Shown here in pieces: positions 6,543 to 10,751 of a stretch of 10,751 bases of DNA. The position numbers were made by a program, and so were the translations under genes. Below the pieces are notes generated by a model, which saw only the letters and a program-made list of their open reading frames with translations, was not told the origin of the DNA and made no database searches. The stretch covers positions 1-10,751 of the forward strand of contig CAJUKP010000046.1 in assembly GCA_910587165.1 (NCBI GenBank), written 5' to 3'. Within the stretch, counting starts at the first letter, position 1; each line of letters begins with the position of its first letter. The DNA is from an uncultured Duncaniella sp. Lineage in GTDB: Bacteria; Bacteroidota; Bacteroidia; Bacteroidales; Muribaculaceae.

Positions 6543-7385
6543 TTATCGTAACGGCATTTCAGGCTGTGGGACAAATTCAAACCACTCAAGAATACCATCA
6601 CCTTCTGTAGCAGGCCCGAAGGTGTACTTTTCACCGCAACCATTCAATGTGATGCGCCAAGGCTCACATGAAACAAAAGACCAATATATCCCTTCATCCG
6701 AGAATGTACAGGCGTTCGGATTAAACTTTGAAGCGTCAATATCTGGCAGATTCTTCAAAAGTCCGTAGTTGTCCGGTGCTGAGTAATGAGTATATTCACC
6801 TGTGTTCATGTTCTTCATCATACGGATATTCTGAAGAAAAACCGAGCCCTTATCGGTGTGGCGGAGCGATGCAGCCCGGATATATGATATATTAGGGCTG
6901 ACCATATACATAAAGGAATTGTTGTTAGTGTCAATCGTCACATGACAATTCTCACCGTCAAGCATCATTATCCTCGAGCCTAACTGCCATTGCTGCAGAC
7001 AGTCGGCGATGTTTAAAGACGTCGCCTCAAACTGTCTGTAAGGTTTCACAACATTAACAGTCTCGATCAGATACATCGGTTCGCCATTCACAGTCATTGA
7101 CTTACCGTCAACTTCAATATCCAATGGCTCCCCCTCTCCCATCAGTATTGTATCAGGTGTGAACACCGTTGTGCGGTTAACATTCCGGCTTGGTATAACC
7201 AATGTCGCCGACTTGATGTCCAGGCTGTCATCACGCGTGAAGTAGATCATGACCGAATCAGTCTGCACCAGTTCGGAAGATGCGTTAGCCCACACTCCTT
7301 TTGCACCGGGATTAAGATGAGGTGTGGCCAAGGCTGACATCATAGCCGACAGCATCAACAATAACATTATCACAGGTTTCTTCAT
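6543..7385 (-). CDS. Secreted protein of unknown family
   Basis: A 280-residue protein I do not recognise. Residues 1-20 (MKKPVIMLLLMLSAMMSALA) are a good signal peptide with an Ala-x-Ala site. The mature part is beta-rich, with repeated short strands such as VMIYFT, IKSATLVIPS, MYLIETVNVV and HVTIDTNNNSFMYMV. It has five cysteines (129, 147, 226, 240, 250), an even number of which could form disulfides in the periplasm. The C-terminal stretch ITLNGCGEKYTFGP-to-ILEWFEFVP is aromatic. There is no lipobox, membrane helix or catalytic motif that I can name. It sits 51 bases after the barrel gene and 26 bases before the carboxypeptidase-regulatory-like gene, so it is probably co-made with both at the cell envelope. 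Confidence 0.75.
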   Translation of the reverse strand: MKKPVIMLLLMLSAMMSALATPHLNPGAKGVWANASSELVQTDSVMIYFTRDDSLDIKSATLVIPSRNVNRTTVFTPDTILMGEGEPLDIEVDGKSMTVNGEPMYLIETVNVVKPYRQFEATSLNIADCLQQWQLGSRIMMLDGENCHVTIDTNNNSFMYMVSPNISYIRAASLRHTDKGSVFLQNIRMMKNMNTGEYTHYSAPDNYGLLKNLPDIDASKFNPNACTFSDEGIYWSFVSCEPWRITLNGCGEKYTFGPATEGDGILEWFEFVPQPEMPLR

Positions 7386-7436
7386 TTGGCAATCTTATTT
7401 AGAGGTTGTAGTATCCGGGAATGTGCTGATATCTAA

Positions 7437-8045
7437 CTAAAAATGGGGAATTGTATATCCAAGGCAGACATTTGGCAAAGCAACGACTCCATCTATGGGA
7501 GAACATTTCAGATCTCCGATCAGAAGTGACAGTCCGAGTTTCATGAAGAAACCGCTTTTACGCTGGAGCCGATAGCCGATACTTAATGAGCCTATTATAT
7601 TAGGACGAAAAACATTTTTCTGATAACTTTCATGATGATATCCGTATGTTTCGTCTCCTTCAGTTGGTAAAAATTCTCCCCAACCATGATACTCATCACG
7701 TTTGATCAGATATGTGGTAAATCCGAGTCCGATTTCAAACTTACTCGCCCGTTTCCCCATTATCGCGTTAATTTCAAAGGGAATGCTCAGACCTTTACTG
7801 TCAACATCCGTATATGCCCCCAATCCATCCACGCCATCATCCCATGAAATACTTGTAAATCCAAGACCTACCGAATATCCAAAGACTCCATTGGACTTAA
7901 ATCGCGAATCAAGTCCGACTCCAATACAGGTACCAGGCCCGAATAGCTGCCCATAGATATTGTAGCCTTTGTCTGTCTGTCCATACAGCGGGGAGGACGC
8001 AACAGTGAGTAACAATAAAACAATGATCTTTTTAATCATGTCCAT
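7437..8045 (-). CDS. Small outer-membrane beta-barrel-like protein
   Basis: A 202-residue exported protein. The signal peptide is about 1-22 (ending SSPLYGQ). The mature part shows about eight amphipathic strands separated by turns: YNIYGQLFG, CIGVGLDSRF, VFGYSVGLGFTSI, GLSIPFEINAIMG, FEIGLGFTTYLI, FRPNIIGSLSIGYRL, GFFMKLGLSLLIG and VALPNVCLGYTIPHF. It ends in Phe, the usual last residue of barrels inserted by BamA. Size and strand count suggest an OmpA/OmpX-like eight-strand barrel. The start could also be Met3 (8037-8039), which leaves the signal peptide intact. It is the first gene of the envelope cluster and has a -7 box about 90 bases upstream. Its precise role is unknown. Confidence 0.8.
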   Translation of the reverse strand: MDMIKKIIVLLLLTVASSPLYGQTDKGYNIYGQLFGPGTCIGVGLDSRFKSNGVFGYSVGLGFTSISWDDGVDGLGAYTDVDSKGLSIPFEINAIMGKRASKFEIGLGFTTYLIKRDEYHGWGEFLPTEGDETYGYHHESYQKNVFRPNIIGSLSIGYRLQRKSGFFMKLGLSLLIGDLKCSPIDGVVALPNVCLGYTIPHF

Positions 8046-8135
8046 TATGTATGTTTTGATGGTTTATTATATTGAGACCTGACCATAATGTGACAAATGC
8101 AAAGATTTTTTTGACAAGACACATCACATCGGTCG

Positions 8136-8165
8136 CAAATATACGGATTTTATTTGAGACAGAAA
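8136..8165 (-). promoter_or_regulatory. Probable promoter of the envelope cluster
   Basis: On the minus strand TATATTTG (8143-8136) matches TAnnTTTG perfectly. The only -33 candidate is TTTC (8165-8162) at a short 18-base spacing. Transcription would start near 8130, leaving an untranslated leader of about 85 bases before the barrel gene. Confidence 0.45.
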
Positions 8166-8199
8166 GTACTTGCCTAAAAGAAATTTATGTGAGCTGTCG

Positions 8200-8757
8200 T
8201 TAGATTTTTCTTATCACCTTGCAGGGGTTGCCCACAGCAAGAGAGTTGGCCGGGATATCTTTTGTAACCACACTGCCTGCACCTATCACACAATTATCAC
8301 CGATAGTCACTCCCGGAACGACAACCACATTGCCGCCAATCCATACATTATCGCCGACTGTGATTGGCTTGGCATATTCCAGCCCTCTGTTGCGCTGCTC
8401 CACATCAAACGGATGTCCTGCAGTGTAGAATGCACAGTTGGGAGCGATGAACACATTATTGCCGAATTTTACCTTCGCCTCATCAAGTATCACGCAATTG
8501 ACATTCATATAGAAGTTTTCTCCCAGCTCTATGTTGTATCCATAATCACAGTGGAAGGGCGATTCTATAATGAACGACCCGTTGGTTTTGCCCAAAATCT
8601 TTCGGAACAGTTCATATCGCTTTTCATCCGAGGTGGGCGACAATGCATTGATTTCGTGTAGCACGACCTTGCAATTCTTGCGCTCGGCGATCAGATCCGC
8701 GTCATAGTTCGCATCATACAACTCGCCGGAGAGCATCTTTTCTTTTTCGCTTGTCAT
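8200..8757 (-). CDS. Sugar O-acetyltransferase, maltose/galactoside acetyltransferase (Maa/LacA) family
   Basis: Acetylates a sugar hydroxyl using acetyl-CoA; the exact sugar cannot be told. The 185 residues match the family length. It has the N-terminal helical Mac domain (EKEKMLSGELYDANYDADLIAERKN, 4-28), then the left-handed parallel beta helix built of hexapeptide repeats: SPFHCDYGYNIELGENFYMNVNCVILD (66-92), VKFGNNVFIAPNC (96-108), ITVGDNVWIGGNVVVVPGVTIGDNCVIGAGSVVTKDIP (132-169). The catalytic His115 lies in TAGHPFD. It ends with the typical AVGNPCKVIRKI. It should be a cytoplasmic trimer. It has its own promoter and a 154-base gap before the barrel gene, so it is probably a separate unit; a role in polysaccharide decoration is possible but not shown. 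Confidence 0.92.
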   Translation of the reverse strand: MTSEKEKMLSGELYDANYDADLIAERKNCKVVLHEINALSPTSDEKRYELFRKILGKTNGSFIIESPFHCDYGYNIELGENFYMNVNCVILDEAKVKFGNNVFIAPNCAFYTAGHPFDVEQRNRGLEYAKPITVGDNVWIGGNVVVVPGVTIGDNCVIGAGSVVTKDIPANSLAVGNPCKVIRKI

Positions 8758-8778
8758 AGAATAACCATATCTTGTTCA

Positions 8779-8796
8779 TTAACTTTGCAAAGTTAA
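8779..8796. repeat. 18-base perfect palindrome with back-to-back -7 boxes
   Basis: TTAACTTTGCAAAGTTAA reads the same on both strands and therefore carries TAACTTTG in both directions (plus 8780-8787, minus 8795-8788). Only the minus-strand copy has a -33-like element at correct spacing. It may bind a dimeric regulator or act as a bidirectional start. Confidence 0.6.
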
Positions 8797-8819
8797 ACAA
8801 TCTCATTTAAATGCACAAT
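8788..8819 (-). promoter_or_regulatory. Promoter of the sugar O-acetyltransferase gene
   Basis: Minus strand ATTG (8819-8816, three of four bases of TTTG), 20 bases, then TAACTTTG (8795-8788), a perfect -7 box. The start would be near 8782, about 25 bases before the ATG at 8757, the same leader length as the yjbR and upxY promoters. Confidence 0.58.
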
Positions 8820-8872
8820 CCGGCAGAAGTTTGTAAAATCATATGCCATTAACTACGCCCCTAAACGCGACA

Positions 8873-8916
8873 ACGGCTATCATTGCCGAATTACGAATGA
8901 ATAGCCGTCGGTTTTT
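8873..8916 (+). terminator. Stem-loop with U-run on the plus strand, after the GIY-YIG gene
   Basis: Arms 8873-8884 and 8896-8908 form a 12-pair stem with one bulged base and an 11-base loop. On the plus strand a run of five T (8912-8916) follows three bases later, so it would terminate plus-strand RNA. In minus-strand RNA it lies 11 bases past the stop of the membrane GIY-YIG gene but has no U-run, so for that gene it may only protect the 3' end. Confidence 0.5.
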
Positions 8917-8919
8917 AAT

Positions 8920-9951
8920 TCATCTTTTCTTTGACAGCATTCGTTTTGGGATAATTCCTTTCATCCCGTCAGACAATCTTTTTACTTTACATCCGTATCC
9001 TTCTTCTTTTAGAACAACTACAACATCACCTTGATAAAAATCAATCAGTTTGTCCCAATGAATAGCCGCATAATCATACAATAATTCCGGTTCATTCGGA
9101 TTCTCCAGTTTTATAGCGTTCAGCGTCTGTGCCGTCTCATTGTCAACAGCTGCTAAAAAGTCTTGTGTGACAACGTATTGAGTTTTCCCATCCGCATTGA
9201 CTAAGTTGTTGCCAATCCAACTGAAAATATTGTAAAGAATAACCATAATCACAACAATCCCCAGCGCAATTCTCGTTTTGCTATATTTTGCAGGTGTTGA
9301 TGAATGAGTGATTTTTATATTCGTATTATGGCTCTCATTATTTGTTGATAAGGCACAGTCAATCTTTTCATTCGGAGAATGACATTCCTGAATTGATGGC
9401 GAAACATGATCGGCACTGCTAATTACATCAGCCGATATCAGTGATACATCATTCCTGAGTCCCGACAATATCTCACGGAACTCAGCGTTTACCGGATTTG
9501 TATTATTTTTAATATTGAACGGAGGATTAAACTTTGCTATCAGCTCAACCTCTGTCAATGATTCCTGTTCATCGCAATAGAGGAACATTAAATTATCCCT
9601 CATCCATTCCGATAACATTGTCTCATCAGGTTTGATAAAACGCTTATAACCGTTTGACTGATCAAACTTTAGTCCCATAAGAACTCCTATAGACTTTCGC
9701 AAAGTCATTTTATCAGCGGTACCATTTAAACACTGATTCCATATCCGACTCCTCAAATTTACACTGCCGCCAATATAAGCTATGGGATAACACCATTTTC
9801 CAATTTCATAATTGCTGAAATCGGGAAACAGTCCTGTTGATTCAAAAATAAAATAATGATCTATCCGTTTCAACAATACAATAAACACACCTTTTGATTC
9901 AGGGAGGTTATTTATCGAATCTTGCACAGGATCAAAAATCTTAAATTTCAT
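8920..9951 (-). CDS. Membrane-anchored GIY-YIG nuclease-like protein with C-terminal SH3-like domain
   Basis: A 343-residue protein of unusual build. Residues 18-150 resemble a GIY-YIG nuclease domain: GVF (21-23) for the GIY element, YIG (59-61), NLRSR with Arg67/Arg69, LSEWM (113-117), Glu134 in TEVELI and Asn146 in PPFN. The YIG Tyr, Arg, Glu and Asn are kept, but the first Tyr is Phe23, so activity may be reduced. A Ser/Asn-rich linker (150-222) leads to one membrane helix (228-247, IALGIVVIMVILYNIFSWIG), preceded by Lys/Arg, which suggests the nuclease part is cytoplasmic. Residues about 300-338 (GDVVVVLKEEGYGCKVKRL, then GIIPKRML) look like a bacterial SH3 fold, probably periplasmic. 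The start is bounded by an in-frame TGA just upstream. Codons are AT-richer than those of the left half of the window. A defence or DNA-uptake role is conjecture. Confidence 0.78.
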   Translation of the reverse strand: MKFKIFDPVQDSINNLPESKGVFIVLLKRIDHYFIFESTGLFPDFSNYEIGKWCYPIAYIGGSVNLRSRIWNQCLNGTADKMTLRKSIGVLMGLKFDQSNGYKRFIKPDETMLSEWMRDNLMFLYCDEQESLTEVELIAKFNPPFNIKNNTNPVNAEFREILSGLRNDVSLISADVISSADHVSPSIQECHSPNEKIDCALSTNNESHNTNIKITHSSTPAKYSKTRIALGIVVIMVILYNIFSWIGNNLVNADGKTQYVVTQDFLAAVDNETAQTLNAIKLENPNEPELLYDYAAIHWDKLIDFYQGDVVVVLKEEGYGCKVKRLSDGMKGIIPKRMLSKKR

Positions 9952-10009
9952 GGTTTTACATCAAAAATGGCGCTTTTCAGCCCAATGCGCGATTACAGTA
10001 CTACAAAAG

Positions 10010-10034
10010 AGGCGTGGGCTGCTATGCCACGCCT
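10010..10034 (-). terminator. Attenuator-like terminator hairpin inside the leader
   Basis: Perfect 8-pair stem AGGCGTGG/CCACGCCT (10034-10027 with 10017-10010) around a 9-base loop, GC-rich, followed on the minus strand by CTTTTG (10009-10004). The 5' arm can instead pair with CCACCTT at 10048-10042 (7 pairs, two-base bulge), which would open this hairpin. Confidence 0.4.
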
Positions 10035-10058
10035 TTATGTGAAGGTGGTCGGATTACC

Positions 10059-10130
10059 TTATGCGAAGTGGTGGAATAAAACAGCTCCACGCCTTATGAC
10101 GTGGAGACAGTTCTGCCATCTCTTGCGCAT
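10059..10130 (-). CDS. Possible 23-residue leader peptide
   Basis: An ATG at 10128-10130 opens 23 codons (starts MRKRWQNCLHV, ends FHHFA) and stops with TAA at 10059-10061. The stop lies about 11 bases before the 5' arm of the candidate antiterminator (10048-10042), so a ribosome finishing there could cover that arm. There is no ribosome-binding motif or run of one amino acid, though two His are adjacent. It could easily be chance. Confidence 0.17.
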   Translation of the reverse strand: MRKRWQNCLHVIRRGAVLFHHFA

Positions 10131-10224
10131 TGTGATAAGTTTCCGACGCTTTTCACATACAAGAAGAGGACATAACGTCTCTTATTTTCAATATTTCGAG
10201 GATAAACTTACATCTATCCAATTG

Positions 10225-10232
10225 CAAAGTTA
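10225..10232 (-). promoter_or_regulatory. -7 box for the leader and GIY-YIG gene
   Basis: TAACTTTG (10232-10225 on the minus strand) is a perfect TAnnTTTG match, identical to the -7 boxes of yjbR and the O-acetyltransferase gene. No good -33 TTTG is found 19-21 bases upstream; the region there is A/T-rich. The RNA start would be near 10218. Confidence 0.45.
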
Positions 10233-10524
10233 CAAAAAATATTTAGATTATAAGACCCCACAAGTCCAACAAATTTGAAATCCAATGCAAAATCACGGTT
10301 CTATCATTTAAAATCTCTTGATTATATCCTCAGCAGCCATATCTTATATGACGACCATCAAAAATTTGCAGAAGTAGTTGCAAAATAGAGTAAACAACTA
10401 ACTTTCAGCTAATTTAGTCTGAGTGGAATTTGTGTAGAGGGATTTATTGTAAACGGCACAATATCTCGCGCAAAAGATACAAGAGATGTCGTTATCGCAA
10501 AAAATAATATGGATAAGAATGGTT
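10233..10524. other. AT-rich stretch without a recognisable gene
   Basis: About 290 bases with frequent stops in all frames. It holds a small inverted repeat TTTGCA-N8-TGCAAA (10365-10384) and, next to the nuclease stop, AAGAAT/ATTCTT (10515-10520 with 10531-10536). The latter is a weak stem that includes the stop codon and is followed on the minus strand by a T-rich stretch, so it may end that transcript. No promoter, RNA gene or coding remnant can be supported. Confidence 0.5.
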
Positions 10525-10751
10525 TCATAAATTCTTGTCAATAGCCTCTATAAGTTTTTCCTCAGAGGGCAAGACAAGTTTATATTTAGATGCAAATATT
10601 TGGCGAGCCTCGCTCAATACACTGTACTTCACAAGCGTTTCATCCTTATCTTTGCAGAGTATTATTCCAATCGTGGGGTTATCATCAGACTGACGTTTGA
10701 GGTCGTCAAACATTCTGACGTACATTTCCATTTGGCCGATGTCTTGGTGCG
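10525..10751 (-). CDS. DUF1016/YhcG-family PDDEXK nuclease, C-terminal part (5' end beyond window)
   Basis: 74 residues are visible and the frame stays open to the right edge, so the real start lies outside; the internal Met at 10729-10731 is not the start. The residues DIGQMEMYVRMFDDLKR, DDNPTIGIILCKDKDETLVKYSVL and ASKYKLVLPSEEKLIEAI are the well-conserved end of DUF1016 (YhcG C-terminal) proteins, whose fold is a PD-(D/E)XK nuclease. The catalytic D and E-x-K residues would be upstream, at least partly outside the window. Members are often found in accessory islands beside restriction-modification genes; their substrate is not firmly known. Here the neighbour is the membrane GIY-YIG gene, 573 bases downstream on the same strand. 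Confidence 0.88.
   Translation of the reverse strand, partial: HQDIGQMEMYVRMFDDLKRQSDDNPTIGIILCKDKDETLVKYSVLSEARQIFASKYKLVLPSEEKLIEAIDKNL

Larger units (their letters stand above)
9963..10218 (-). ncRNA. Hairpin-rich leader or small RNA upstream of the GIY-YIG gene
   Basis: Read on the minus strand between a -7 box and the ATG at 9951, this stretch holds a chain of stem-loops. They are AAGAG(G)AC/GTCTCTT (10183-10164), TGTGAAAAG/CTTATCACA with one mismatch (10157-10131), CTCCACG/CGTGGAG (10106-10085), CCACCTT/AAGGcgTGG (10048-10027) and AGGCGTGG/CCACGCCT (10034-10010) followed by CTTTTG. The last two share bases and exclude each other, as antiterminator and terminator do. A final short stem (9984-9968, one bulge) is followed by five U (9967-9963), 12 bases before the start codon. 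It could be an attenuated 5' leader or an independent RNA of about 255 bases ending at that U-run. I match it to no known RNA family. Confidence 0.4.

Noticed and set aside
9922..10278. Open plus-strand frame of 118 codons across the leader
   Set aside because: It overlaps the start of the GIY-YIG gene, has no promoter, and its sequence is explained by the hairpin repeats and minus-strand leader; the protein resembles no family.
10399..10406. TAACTTTC as a plus-strand -7 box
   Set aside because: No gene lies downstream on that strand and the -33 candidate is at the wrong distance.

Overview
The window looks like a gut-type Bacteroidales chromosome, possibly Muribaculaceae (the family is a guess). 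The signs are a UpxY-family antiterminator at the head of a polysaccharide locus, a Bacteroidetes-style tyrosine recombinase, many short secreted proteins with carboxypeptidase-regulatory-like or beta-barrel folds, few Shine-Dalgarno sequences, and repeated matches to the Bacteroidetes -7 promoter box TAnnTTTG.

Left edge (1-1260, minus strand): the start of a surface-polysaccharide operon. A near-perfect promoter drives a UpxY-like NusG paralogue followed by UDP-glucose 6-dehydrogenase, which runs off the left edge. Next come a plus-strand GNAT acetyltransferase (1479-1979) and a convergent tyrosine recombinase (2048-3253), separated by a terminator hairpin whose U-run serves the recombinase.

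Middle (3399-5400): nicotinate phosphoribosyltransferase (pncB) and a MmcQ/YjbR protein with its own promoter overlapping the pncB stop. A YgbA-type, nitric-oxide-related cysteine-rich protein points the opposite way; its stop overlaps the end of yjbR by 9 bases.

Envelope cluster (5413-8045, minus strand): a small outer-membrane barrel, a secreted protein of unknown family and a secreted protein with a carboxypeptidase-regulatory-like domain, closely spaced and probably co-transcribed, possibly reading on into ygbA. Upstream is a maltose/galactoside-type O-acetyltransferase (8200-8757) with its own promoter built on an 18-base perfect palindrome.

Right end (8873-10751): AT-rich and accessory in character. 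A 343-residue protein joins a GIY-YIG nuclease-like domain, one membrane helix and an SH3-like tail. It is preceded by about 270 bases of hairpin-rich leader containing mutually exclusive stem-loops, a 23-codon reading frame and terminator-like ends, which may be an attenuator or a separate small RNA. The window ends inside a DUF1016/YhcG-type PDDEXK nuclease gene. The leader and the membrane GIY-YIG protein are the best candidates here for something undescribed.
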